Origin: Prosapia bicincta
Lineage: Eukaryota; Arthropoda; Insecta; Hemiptera; Cercopidae
DNA length: 64,000 bases
Assembly (NCBI GenBank): GCA_036971475.1
Contig: JBAIZL010000003.1
Coordinates: 81,240,929-81,304,928, forward strand
Reading direction: 5' to 3'
Position 1 is the stretch's first letter; the number at the start of each line of letters is the position of its first letter. Below are positions 1 to 10,563 of this stretch, piece by piece. The notes under the pieces were generated by a model. That model saw nothing but the letters and a program-made list of their open reading frames with translations, was not told the origin of the DNA and did no database searches. The translations under genes and the position numbers were made by a program.

Positions 1-209
1 GTTTACCCTATTAGTCACATTGCAATCAGAATATTCAAAAACAATTATTATAAATCAAATGCAAGATAAATTGTTAAACCACACAATACATCACACTTAG
101 TCATTTCGTGCCTGTGAGCTACAACTGCAGTAGAATTTTGACAGAAATTGCAGGACAATAGTTGAAGTAGTAGTTAATCAATACTGAATCATCTTTCGTT
201 AATCTCTGT

Positions 210-1063
210 TATCGTTAGCGGGGGCAGCGGAATTACTTTTCAACCATCCGTTAATGAAAAAATTAGTACTATAACCGTAAATTAAAAAAAAGCTATAAAT
301 AAGTAGACCTTATATTTTTTCAACCTTTATACAACTTAGAATAAACGACAAAGATAATTTGTTGACCCACATCATTTCATCGACTTATCTTTATCAGCTT
401 ATATATCCAGAAAACCTATTATGCCAATATCTACAAATTCCAAGCTAAACCTTTAACTACCGTCATCGTGCCTGACCATCAGCGACGGGTTAGCCGAAGA
501 AAACAGTGATTCAGGTGCTGTATCTAATGACCAACAAAAAATAGAAAGACTAGTTACACTTTGTAAGATGTCTTTGTACAGCCAATATGCATAGAATGTT
601 CTGAGCCGCTGTGAAAGTACTGCTGTCAAAATTGAGTTATTATTTTTATTGCCAGTTTCCATAAATAAAGCTTATAATATGTCAGATGATATCTTGTATA
701 TAAAGTTAAGTGTGTACAATCAGTGAACAAGATATAATTAGTGTATGTTAATTATCGTGCTATTATAAGTCTTTTTAGCTAAACTGCGCTAAAATCTGTA
801 GGTTTTATTTACTACAGTTTTAAATTAGTAAATAAAATATGACTGCTCTCATAAAACTACGTTTACCCTACTAGTCACATGCAATCAGAATATTCAAAAA
901 CAATTTTTATAAAGTAAATGCAAGATAAATTGTTAAACCACACAATAAATCACACTTAGACATTTTGTGCCTGTGAGCTACAACGGCAGTAGTATTTTGA
1001 CAGAAATTGCAGGACGGTAGTTGAAGGTTAATAAATACTGAATCATCTTTCGTTAATCTCTGT
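210..1063. repeat. 854 bp left-end unit of the A/B repeat, tandem in copy A
   Basis: The sequence that closes this unit (861-1063) also precedes it at 1-209, joined directly to the unit start at 209/210. That makes at least two head-to-tail left-end units in copy A against one in copy B (20985-21846). Repeated 5' monomers are known in some retroelements, but no reverse transcriptase is visible here. Confidence 0.7.
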
Positions 1064-1281
1064 ATTGTATACATGAACCTATATAACATCTTTGCTAGTG
1101 TTGTCAGTTTATATTACGATATCAGGCTGTCTGGTGTAAACAAACATAGGTCCAAGCCAAACAAAAATAAAGGCTCGCACTCGACAAGTACTCTCTTGGA
1201 CGAAGGCCCGAAAAACTGACTATTTGCATTCTATCTTTTCCATCCCTTTCTCTCATTTACATACGGCGTAAACGTAAATAA

Positions 1282-1760
1282 TTTATGGTATCTTCCCAAC
1301 GTCAAAATGGTCGTATAAAGACGGAAACATTTGTTTCTATCCTCGACTTTAGCCGCTGGTAGTCTATATTTTATTTTATTAATATGTTTATTGAATACAT
1401 TGGTATTAACTTTTAGTGAATATATATGGCGTAGGCTATATTAAATGGTATTCTCCCAACGTCAAAATGGTCGTATATAGACGGAAACATTTGTTTCTAT
1501 CCTCGACTTTAGCCGCTGGTAGTCTATATTTTATTTTATTAATACGTTTATTGAATACATTGGTATTAACTTTTAGTGAATATATATGGCGTAGGCCATA
1601 TTAAATGGTATTCTCCCAACGTCAAAATGGTTGTATAAAGACGGAAACATTTGTTTCTATCCTCGACTTTAGCCACTGGTAGTCTATATTTTATTTTATT
1701 AATATGTTTATTGAATACATTGGTATTAACGTTTAGTGAATATATATGGCGTAGGCCATT
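1282..1760. repeat. Three tandem 160 bp units inside copy A
   Basis: The block containing GTCAAAATGG recurs at 1301, 1461 and 1621, giving an exact 160 bp spacing. Units end with a TATATGGCGTAGGC-type junction. Copy B has one such unit (about 22062-22225), so the array expanded in A or contracted in B. The reading frame across it looks incidental. Confidence 0.85.
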
Positions 1761-2128
1761 TTAAGTGTTACATCTGTTAATACATGTGTTGCAGACTAGT
1801 GTTAACATGTTTGCAATGTTACCAAATTGTAACAATATACAGCAAATAATATTAACTTTTAGATTCTTAAAATCGGATAGAGGTCCTATGACAATTAATT
1901 TGAAAAGCAAGTTAAGTTAAAAAATAAATACTTTATCGATCCTATAGTACCTAAGAGCCCCAAAGGAAAAGTACGAATGCATTGACCGGAACATTAAGAT
2001 AAGTTTGGTCTGCCAACAAGTAAACAAACGCGTCAAAATGACTTTCGGAGTGTTGTCTGTTATCAGAATTGTGTCTGTAAATACATAGCATAGTTCTCTC
2101 AAAGATAAGGTCGCGAATCCACAGCTGT

Positions 2129-2635
2129 ATGTCCTTTCCAGCGAACCAACAGTGTATGTTTGAAAGAATTGACAGATGTAATATAAGGGGAGTGGTACAG
2201 TCTCAAAAAGTACCGAGTGTCAATTTTTATGAGATTTTTTTGATATTAGGATTTTATATTTATTTTCTAATAAGTTCAAGAAATAATTCCGTTCTTGACG
2301 ATAACACTTGCGTGTTATTTGCAAACACAAATACCAGTAGCCCCATAATTATTTATAAAGTTTTACGAAAGCATGTTAAAATAGCATATTTACAAATTCC
2401 TGAAGTACTTACATCGAAGACTCTAATGAAAAAAGGGGCAACAATATCTCAACTCTTCCAAATGAATGACCAAGGTATTAAAGAACTAGCGTTATTTATA
2501 GGCCATACAACATCATTTGTATCAATAATAACTTTATATATATTTTTGTCATCCAAAATACTCAAAAATAGTTTGAAAGATACAAATAATGTAGCAAAGA
2601 AAGAACACGTGGATATATATACACACATTCTATGA
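2129..2635 (+). pseudogene. Decayed tyrosine-recombinase-like (Crypton-like) fragment
   Basis: The 168-codon frame has a recognisable stretch at residues about 55-160. From knowledge of a multicopy invertebrate protein family I recognise a chain of short blocks: FANTNTSSPI, YKVLRKHVK, PEVLTS, GATISQLF, then IKELALFIGHTT, and a trailing SSKI block. In intact relatives the ATxxQL block is preceded by LRKH and the GH block is followed by a Tyr in an HxxYR context, resembling box II and the nucleophile of tyrosine recombinases. Here LRKH reads LMKK and the Tyr context is lost, so it should be catalytically dead. The first ~50 residues are not recognised and the start is arbitrary. Copy B lacks nearly all of this segment. 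The family is recalled, not searched. Confidence 0.5.
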
Positions 2636-2834
2636 TCATAAGGGCAAAAAACTTTAGGTACTTATTTAAGGATACATGTATCATAGTTGTTAATATGCCA
2701 ATTAAACTAGAGAGCACTGCAGGCAGTTTAAGCAATGGTAAATATTTAAAATTCTTTATTTCTACAACTCTGAAGACTATATGTAAGGATATAGTTCTTC
2801 CCAATGTATATTGCAGTGTAGCTAGGAATCAAAA

Positions 2835-3718
2835 CGTTTTCGGTAAGGAATGTAATAAATCTATTATGTTTATACTCGATATTCTAGTCCCAAGAGTAGC
2901 TTTGATGTCTATGGGATTTTCACTCACTTTAGAGTTGCATGAAAAACTGTTTTAAGTACGGTGATCATTGGTACGTAAACAAATACAGTAGTGCATGGAT
3001 AATTCGAGGTAGATGGGACCGAGACACCGTTGGATTACCGACAACTTGGATTACACGGAAATAGCTCCTGTACACTAGAAAAAAAACTGGAGTTCTATTG
3101 AACCCTAATACTATAATTAAGAACGCACAAAATACGTATGTAGAACTTTACTGATTACAGTACATACATAAATTAATGTTGCTTGGCTCTTCAAGACCAC
3201 TGTACTGAATCATGCTTGCGAGGATACCATACGATATCAATACCATACTAAGTATCTGCAATTATAGCTAAAAAAAGCCGATGCCCGTTTTCGGTAAGGA
3301 ATGTAATAAATCTATTATGTTTATACTCGATATTCTAGTCCCAAGAGTAACTTTGATGTCTATGGGATTTTCACTCACTTTAGAGTTGCAAGAAAAACTG
3401 TTTTAAGTACGGTGATCATTGGTAAGGAAACAAATACAGTAGTGAATGGATAATTCAAGGTAGATGGGACAGAGACACCGACGGATTACACGGAAATAGC
3501 TTCCTGTACACTAGAAAAAACTGGAGTTCTAATGAACCGTAATACTATAATTAAGAATGGACAAAATACGTATGTAAAACTTTATTGATTACAGGACATA
3601 CATAAATTAATGTTGCTTGGCTTTTCAAGACTACTGTACTGATTCTTGCTTGCGAGGATACCATATGATATGAATACCATACTAAGTATCGGCAATTATA
3701 GCTAAAAAAAGCCGATGC
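2835..3718. repeat. 451 bp tandem duplication within copy A
   Basis: CGTTTTCGGTAAGGAATG begins at 2835 and again at 3286. The following ~430 bp matches closely, up to the GCCGATGCCCGTT junction. Copy B has the segment once (from 22818) and continues straight into the shared downstream sequence, so this is a private duplication of copy A. Confidence 0.85.
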
Positions 3719-4734
3719 CCGTTGTAATCTTTATCAGGACGCCCAATGATTTGATCGTAGATAGACCTTTTCTTCGCCTACCATAAAAATAAAACCAGAT
3801 TATCAGTAAAATATCAGTAAATCTAAAGTATAGTAAAAAAAATAACCGTGATCATCGGTAGTAAATATTTATGATTATCAACGTCTAAAGATTGACTACA
3901 AAACGTTTTATGAGCACTTGGTTAGGGTTGCTTAACTGAAGTAATTTTCAGAATTTTAGAGAATATTCAAAATGAAATATTAAGTTTGTAATTAGGAGTT
4001 ATTTATTAACTGGTATTGCTAGTGGTAGGATTCGTAAAATATATATCAAAGGATACAGTTTTGAGAAGTGATTGAGTATTAGCAGACTTTGATTTGAGAT
4101 CAGACACAGCCGAACGAACTAAAATCATTCTGATACTAACTATAAAAATGTATGTAACATGTTGACCGAAGAACGGAGAGATATTTTAAAGTGGAAAAAA
4201 TCTACAAAAGAGTCGTTATCTTTTACGTCTTGTTTTTTTTTTAACACGAAATACCATCATAGTGACTAATTTCATTCTGTCACTCTGCATAACGCTATTT
4301 CACAGCTAGTTTTTGAAGACTGGTTCCTCAGCTATATTTGCCTAAACATTTGTAAATTTTTTCACCATAATAATAACAATAAATCAAACTGTAGATATGT
4401 GAGCCAGGAGGGATACGGTTAAAGATATAATTAAAGAAGAAGTTTAAAATATATTTAAACCTTATCAGATATATTTTCAGGTGAATTCAAAGGGTCTTGA
4501 TGAAAGTAACCTCACAATCAAGGTGAAATGTCATCATTTCGGAAAATATCTAAGGGAGGAATTAAAGAAATGTTTTCACCTGCCAACAACGAGTACCAGG
4601 AAAATTTAATGAATGTAGTTAAAGAAGAACTTTTAGAAAAAATAGGTCTTTACTGAAACACATTTGTACCTATAACAACTTATGACAAATCAAATATGGT
4701 GGATAAATAAAATAGATGTATTACATTGCTTACC

Positions 4735-4810
4735 GAAAACGTTTTTCACCATGATGCCTAGCTACAATGCAATATACATTGGGAACAACTATATCCTTAC
4801 AGTTTTTGGT
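4735..4810 (-). repeat. Subterminal inverted copy of an internal segment (copy A)
   Basis: Read on the minus strand, this stretch (GTAAGGATATAGTT through the CAATGTATATTGCA block to AACGTTTTCGG) repeats 2780-2850 of the same element in opposite orientation, about 1.9 kb apart. The corresponding inverted segment in copy B is longer (24266-24480). RNA of the element could fold back on itself here. Confidence 0.75.
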
Positions 4811-4873
4811 TACATTTGGCTGTCGTAAGTACAGATATACTATTATTTCAATATTTAATTTTTTTAACCCGAA

Positions 4874-4949
4874 AATGGTAATTTGTGCTCCATTGAACCT
4901 AAAAAATATAGACGTATTCAATGGGCCTACGTGAACAAGAAATTACCAT
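4874..4949. repeat. Nested stem-loop near the right end of copy A
   Basis: ATGGTAATTT (4874) pairs with AAATTACCAT (4940), and inside it CCATTGAA pairs with TTCAATGG. The structure lies about 100-170 bp from the right end. In copy B the same positions are partly mispaired, so structural conservation is doubtful. Confidence 0.45.
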
Positions 4950-5042
4950 TAGATGAGATTCGGCCAAATAAAAGCCTTCTTATATTTACAATGTACAATA
5001 AAGGTAGATTTTTCTGGTTACCTACCTGAGGTAAAGATGATA

Positions 5043-5899
5043 CTATATATCGAAGACGTTTATTGAAATAAAGTAAGAAATGTATCGCCATTACGTCTAA
5101 GCTAAGTTAAAACAGATGTAAATTGGCATTTACATTCATTCGTCGCAGAAATTGAACACCACACAGACACAGTGTTTGTTAATCCCGGTGGCATGTTTTT
5201 GATAGGCACTTATAGGTGGTGTTGGTTGCCCGGTGTGTCTTCAGTTTCAGCCACAATTTCTGGATTAATGAAGTCGTATTCAATGTTTTTATCGCCACCG
5301 AAGTTGATTTTTAAAACTATTTCTTCATTAATTAATTAGTTTTTGGGTTTAAAGTTTTTTGGATACTTTGTTTTTTCTCTATTTAAATATAGGGAAAGAA
5401 AAATTAATACTTTTTTAAATACAAGATTTTCCTTTTAATAGATTTCCTCGTTTTACATTTATTAGTCATTTAGTTAACTTGTGTTATAAGTAATATAAAA
5501 TTTGCAATTATTATTCAACTCTTAATTTTATATTATATATACTCAATTTCGTATATTCCGTGTCCTTTCTTTGCTACATTATTTATATTTTTGAAACAAT
5601 TTTTGCTTTTTTTGGATGAAAAAAATATATATTATGTTATTACTCCACGATTAGGTTAGGTCTTCCACTTCACAACAGAAACTAGTAAGACGAAACGTGC
5701 TCAATATTCTGGTTGTTCACCAGCAAGACTGCAGAACAAAAGTGAAATGCTTACAGATTACGACAGCTGATGATAGGAATGAATAATCTAATATTTATGA
5801 TTGCGCCCAGCTTCCACATTTGTTCCCCTCCAAACATATGACTAATCACACTTTCCCGCTATTTATTAACAGTGTCTAGAATCGCACTGTCGAAAACTC
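5043..5899. other. Spacer between copy A and satellite array 1
   Basis: Mostly AT-rich with no recognisable gene. On the minus strand around 5210-5330 there is a short open stretch of about 40 codons with coding-like composition (it includes KINFGGDKN and INPEIVAE), bounded by stops. I do not recognise it. The sequence does not match the spacer after copy B. Confidence 0.4.
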
Positions 5900-8575
5900 A
5901 CACGTGCGTTATCGTTGACTTTCGATGACGAAATTGGAGTCACCCCTTACAAACCCAGAGTATTAATTTACTAGACATTTTTTTAGTATCTTACATTTTC
6001 ATAAAAATTAACCACCCTTTCTACTCCCGTAGAACCACACCCACATATTTCCACTAGCTTTTAATGACGGACTCAGCACAATTAAAACCCCCTAGAGATC
6101 ATTTTCTAGTCTTTTTTAGGCTTTTACCATTCTAATCCCAATTCAGCACTTGCTACTCCCATAGAGCCACACCCGTGCATCCCCACTTTTGCTCGATTAC
6201 GGTACCGGACTCAGCACAAATAACCCCTCCCCCCAATTTTGTATTGTTTTTTTGCCTTCTGATAATTTTACCTCAATTCTAAAATTTCCTACTTCCGTAG
6301 AGCATTACCCGATAATCTCCACTGACGTCCGATAACAGTACAAGACTCAGCATCATTAAAACCTTCCGAGTGATATTTTCTATTGTTTTTTTTGCCTTCT
6401 GACAATTTTACCAAATTAACCCCTTTTCTACTCTTTTAGAGTTACATCCGTGGATCCCCGTTTAATGTTATTGACGAAATGGACTCAGCATCATCAAAAA
6501 TACTCCAATTGATAATTTTCTACCTTTATTTGGCCTTCTGAACTTTTTACCCTAAATCATCAGTAGCTACTAGCATAAAGCATCTCCCGTATATCCCCAT
6601 TGACGTTCGATAACGATAAAAGACTCAGCACCAATTAAACACCCCTAGTGATCATTATATATAATTTTTTGCCTTCTAACAATTTTACGCCAATTTACCA
6701 ATTTCCTACTCTCGTAGAGCAACACCCGAGCACCCTGTTTAATATTGTAGTCGGTATTGGACTCAGCACCCTCCAAAACACTACGATTGATCATTTCCTA
6801 GTTTTTTCCATCTAGCAATTATACCCCCCAATTCATCATTTTCTACTCCCAAAGAGGGACACCCGTGTATCCCCATTGACGTTCAATAATGGTAAAAGAC
6901 TCAGCACCAATAAAACCCACCAGAAATGATAATTTTCCGATTTTTTATTGCCTTCTGACAATTTTACCACAATTCACCCCTTTTCTACTCTCGTAGAGGC
7001 ACGCCCATGCATTCCCGATTATTATGGAAGACGATATTGGACTCAGCTACCTCCAAAACATTACAATTGATCATATTCTAGCTTTGTTTTGCCCTCTCAC
7101 ATTTATACTTCAATTCATCATTTGATACTCCCATAAAGGATCACCCGTGCATCTCCATTGACTTTCCATAACGGTACAAGACACAGCACACTTCAAAACA
7201 TCCCGAGTGAGCATTTTATATTTTTTTGCCATCTGACAATTTTACCCCAATTTACCAATTTCCTACTCTCGTAGAGTAACAACCGAGCATCCCAGTTTAA
7301 TATTGTAGGCGGCATTGGACTCAGCACCCTCCAAAACACTACGTTTGATCATTTTCTAGTTTGTTTTTGCTTTCTCACAATTATACCCCAATTCATCATT
7401 TTCTACTCCAATAGAGGGTCACCCGTGTATCCCCATTCACGTTCGATAACGGTGAAAGAAACGGCACCATTAAAACCCACCCTAATGATCATTTTCAATT
7501 GTTTTGTTGCCTTCTGACAATTGTACCCCAATTCACCCCTTTTCTACACTCGTAGAGCCTCATCCGTGCATTCCCGAATAATATGGAAGACGTTATTGGA
7601 CTCAGCTACCTCCATAACACTACAATTGATCATATTCTAGCATAGTTTTGCCTTCTCACATTTATACTCCAAATCATCATTTGCTACTCCCATAGAGGAT
7701 CACCCGTGTATACCCATGACGTTCGATAATGGTAAAAGACTCAGCCCCATTATAACCCCCCGAGAGATAATTTTCCATTGTTTTTTTGCCTTCTGACAAT
7801 TTTACCCCAATTAAGTTTTTTTCTACTCCCGTAGCGCTACACCCGTGTATCCCCTTATAATATTGAAGACGGTATTTTGCCCTGCAACCTCCAAAACACT
7901 GCGGTTGATCATTTTCTAACTTTGTTTTGCTTTCTCACAATTACACCCCAATTCATCATTTGCTACTCCCATCAAGGGTCACCCGTGTATCCCCATTGAT
8001 GTTCGATAACGGTGAAAGACCCGGCACCATTAAAACCCACCCGAATTATAATTTTCGATTGTTTTTCCCACCTGACAATTGTACCCCAAATCACCCCTTT
8101 TCTACTCCCGGAGAGCCACATCCGTGCATTCCCGAATAATATGGAAGACGGTATTGGACTCAGCTACCTCCAAAACACTACAATTGATCATATTCTAGCT
8201 TTGTTTTGCCTTCTCACTTTTATATTCCTAATCATCATTTGCTACTCCCTTAGAGGATCACCCGTGTATCCCCATGACGTTAGATAACGGTAAAAGACTC
8301 AGCACCATTAAAACCCTCCGACTGATCATTTTCTAATTTTTTTTTTTGCCTTCTTTCATTTTGACCCCGAGTCACTCCTTTACAACTCCCATATAGCCTA
8401 ACCCGTTCATCGTTTAATTTTGTTCACAGTAGTGGACTCAACACTCTTAAAAACACCCCAATTGATTATTTCCTAGCTTTTTTGGGGTTCTGATATTCTA
8501 CCCTAATTGATCCTATTGCTACTCCTGTAGAGGCACACACTTGTATCCCCGTCAGCTTTCGATAGTTGTACACGT
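5900..8575 (+). repeat. Satellite array 1, 138-140 bp monomer, plus orientation
   Basis: The marker GACTCAGCA recurs at 6072, 6208, 6344, 6482, 6622, 6760, 6898, 7040, 7180 (variant) and 7318, with spacings of 136-142 bp. Conserved monomer blocks are CTACTCCCGTAGAG, ACCCGTG, ATCCCC, GATAACGG, GATCATTTTCTAG and TTGCCTTCTGACAATTTTACC. Two monomer types alternate from about 6700, one with CTCCAAAACACTACGATTGA and one with CACCATTAAAACCC, giving a higher-order dimer of about 278 bp. The array is more GC-rich than its surroundings. Open frames inside it (7927-8139, 8012-8287) are by-products of the repeat. Confidence 0.93.
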
Positions 8576-9032
8576 TTATGAAAACTAACAACCAGGACTT
8601 ATGTGAGTTGAGTAAATAATTGGCCAGCTGAAATGAAGAAGGGACATACTAATGTTTATGTTTTTGCCGTGATTATACACACGTGTCTTAGAGTCTAAGT
8701 ATTTGACTAGTCAGATAGTCGCACCATAGTGGCAACACTGTTGGTTCTCGTATCGTTAGTAGCGTGGGAATAATATACACACCGGCTGCCATATTGTTAT
8801 TAGACTGATCAAAAATATACACTGGCTGCCATATCGATGCCTAAATGAAATGCTGCCGTATTGATAGTACTTCAGTCAATTTTGTATTTTTAAAATTTTA
8901 TGAAATTAAAGTGCATGGAGTAGTATCATGTTTATTAGAAATAAATTATACTCGACGAAAAACATATATACTCCACTCTTTCAAGTGGCTGCCATATGGT
9001 TGTAAAATGAAATGCTGTCATATTGATAGCGG

Positions 9033-9036
<4 letters not shown>
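8576..9036 (+). repeat. Satellite tail sequence, copy 1
   Basis: About 460 bp directly follows array 1 and is shared with 31701-32180 after array 3. Shared marks are CTAACAACCAGGACTTATGT, AGTCGCACCATAGTGGCAAC and repeated GGCTGCCATAT blocks with AAATGAAATGCTGCC. Both copies end with ATTGATAGCGGGATG followed at once by (TA)n. The GGCTGCCATAT blocks form an internal direct repeat. No coding potential is recognised. Confidence 0.88.

Positions 9037-9097
<61 letters not shown>
9037..9097. repeat. (TA)n microsatellite closing satellite-tail copy 1
   Basis: About 30 TA units begin immediately after GCGGGATG, the same junction as at 32181. Sequence after the tract is unrelated between the two copies. 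Confidence 0.97.
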
Positions 9098-9099
<2 letters not shown>

Positions 9100-9119
9100 G
9101 ACCATCTGAGTTCACTACA

Positions 9120-9465
9120 TTCCTCCAGGTCCCTAATAAAGACGTCCACTAAAAAATGGAATCACGCGTCGATTGAGGGAGCTCTCAGCAGGAAAACGGT
9201 GGGAAAGTGTTGTGACGGGTGGACCAATTGACCAAAACTTGCCCCGATCTGTTAGCGTTGCAGCTTTCAGATAGAAAACCGGTCAATATTACCACCGCAT
9301 TCATGTGTGGTGAACTTATGAATGCCGAACACCTTAATGATTGCACAGCCCTATACCGGGCCCAGGATTACAACAGTCCCATCTTCAGGGATGTCCATCT
9401 CTACTGGTCAGCGCGTCGCAAAAATGGCTCAACTGCCAAGGGTGAGCGTTGGCTAGTAAGTGAGT
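9120..9465 (+). pseudogene. LINE (RNase H-type clade) ORF2 C-terminal fragment
   Basis: The frame at 9219-9509 reads TCPDLLALQLSDRKPV, then CGELMNAEHLNDC, then YRAQDYNSPIF and YWSARRKNG. The Cys-His-Cys spacing resembles the zinc-knuckle C-terminus of Jockey/R1/I-type LINE ORF2 proteins, with the first Cys of the usual CxxC missing. The stretch between ITTAF and CGE looks deleted compared with the family. A second, more broken copy of the same tail lies at 57080-57290, and the shared words prove it is a dispersed repeat. Upstream codons (KCCDGWTNWT-like) may be the end of the RNase H region. Family placement is by motif only. Confidence 0.6.
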
Positions 9466-9499
9466 ATTTATTAATGTATATAATACAAATATTTCAAAA

Positions 9500-9608
9500 A
9501 CATGAATAGTTAAATACATATTTATTCCTCAAAAATAAATATGTTTTGAATTTATCCTTTTTTTATGACAAGAAAACATATCACTATATTTATTATATAT
9601 ATATATAA
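9500..9608 (+). repeat. Penelope-like element 3' end fragment with (TA)n
   Basis: Contains GACAAGAAAACATATCACTA followed by TTTATTA(TA)n. The ACAAGAAAACA block beside (TA)n also occurs at 9686, 17256, 50542 and, on the minus strand, at the end of the GIY-YIG-coding copy near 45195. That ties these short pieces to one PLE family. Confidence 0.55.
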
Positions 9609-9700
9609 AGAAAAAAACTCCAAATACAAATACAAGAATTAAAATTCTTGTATTTGTATTTAGACTTTTGTTCTTTATTAATACACAAGAAAACATACTG

Positions 9701-9762
<62 letters not shown>
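9609..9762. repeat. PLE 3' end hairpin and (TA)n
   Basis: CCAAATACAAATACAAGAAT (9622) is followed after a few bases by its reverse complement ATTCTTGTATTTGTATTT, then GACTTTTGTTCTTTATTAAT, ACAAGAAAACATACTGCGA and (TA)n at 9703-9762. So two copies of the same 3' end meet head to head, the left one truncated. The same arrangement occurs at 50359-50624. Confidence 0.65.
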
Positions 9763-9765
<3 letters not shown>

Positions 9766-10509
9766 TGTTTTTTTGTTTTTTTTGTAGTAGTATTGTTTGG
9801 CCATTGTGTATAGGGCTTAGTATTAATGCAGTAGTGTGTAGGACGTTGTCCGTAGATAATAGTTGCATTCAGTTGAGAGGGGGTTGCAGATTTTGTATTA
9901 ATCAAGATGTAGTTTGTCGGTAGCTTTAGCTAGGATGTATTACGTAGGATGTAGTGTGCGGGTAGAAACATATAGTGTGTATTAAACAGTGTGTAAGATT
10001 TTTATATATTTATTACTGATTAGGTAGTAGAATGTAGGACCTAGTGTGGATAATGTTGTGATGTATAATGTGTAGTGTTTTGGTAGTATTGAGTGACCTC
10101 TGAATGTAAGTATTTCTGATAGTAGTAATGTGTATGACGTAGAGGTCAGGTGGTAGTGGGTAGGACTGTATAGTGCGTAGTTTGAGTTTAGTAGCGTGTA
10201 AGATAACGTGAATAGAACGCAGTGTTTAAGCGACCCGGGTGGAACCCTTTTGGGGTAATTTAGGACATTTTTATACATGTTAATAATATTGCGTGCTATT
10301 TTGGCACTTCAAAATTACATGTAAAAAAAATGATCTGAGGTGAGAAAGCTGTTTAGCTAAAACCTAGCTAATCTATCGTTTTAAAAGGTTAATATTTGTT
10401 TACGATAATTATGTGGTTTAAGGGGTGTCACGTACCTACTTATTCCACCTGGCTACGCTCCCGACACACCTTCGCAGGAATAAGGCTCATTCATTCATTA
10501 ATACATATA

Positions 10510-10512
<3 letters not shown>
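9763..10512. other. Low-complexity GT/AG-rich interval
   Basis: Sequence rich in degenerate GTAGTGTGTAGG-like words from about 9785 to 10210, perhaps an old simple-repeat expansion. Near 10440-10500 a CCACCTGGCTACGCTCCCG block ends in AATAAGGCTCATTCATTCAT, which resembles a LINE 3' tail. No gene is seen. Confidence 0.4.

Positions 10513-10561
<49 letters not shown>
10513..10561. repeat. (TA)n microsatellite
   Basis: Uninterrupted run of about 24 TA units, preceded by the CATTCATTCATTAATA tail-like sequence. Confidence 0.97.

Positions 10562-10563
<2 letters not shown>

Larger units (their letters stand above)
1..5042. repeat. Repeat family copy A, about 4.8 kb, unclassified
   Basis: This copy matches 20985-24846 on the same strand over most of its length. 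The core starts at 210 (TATCGTTAGCGGGGGCAGCG) and ends near 5042 (CTACCTGAGGTAAAG), where the two copies diverge abruptly. Bases 1-209 repeat 861-1063, so the 854 bp left unit (210-1063) is present in tandem, the first copy being cut by the window edge. Compared with copy B it has two extra 160 bp units (1282-1760), an extra segment near 2085-2550, and a 451 bp tandem duplication (2835-3718). I see no LTRs, no clear terminal inverted repeats and no target duplication. It is probably a non-autonomous or decayed mobile element, class unknown. Confidence 0.8.

Noticed and set aside
7927..8287. Overlapping plus-strand frames of 70 and 91 codons
   Set aside because: They lie entirely in satellite monomers and are in different phases; the frame is a by-product of the repeat.
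8845..9231. 128-codon frame with a Tyr-Ile run
   Set aside because: It is satellite tail read through the (TA)n tract; TA repeats translate as YI in any such frame.
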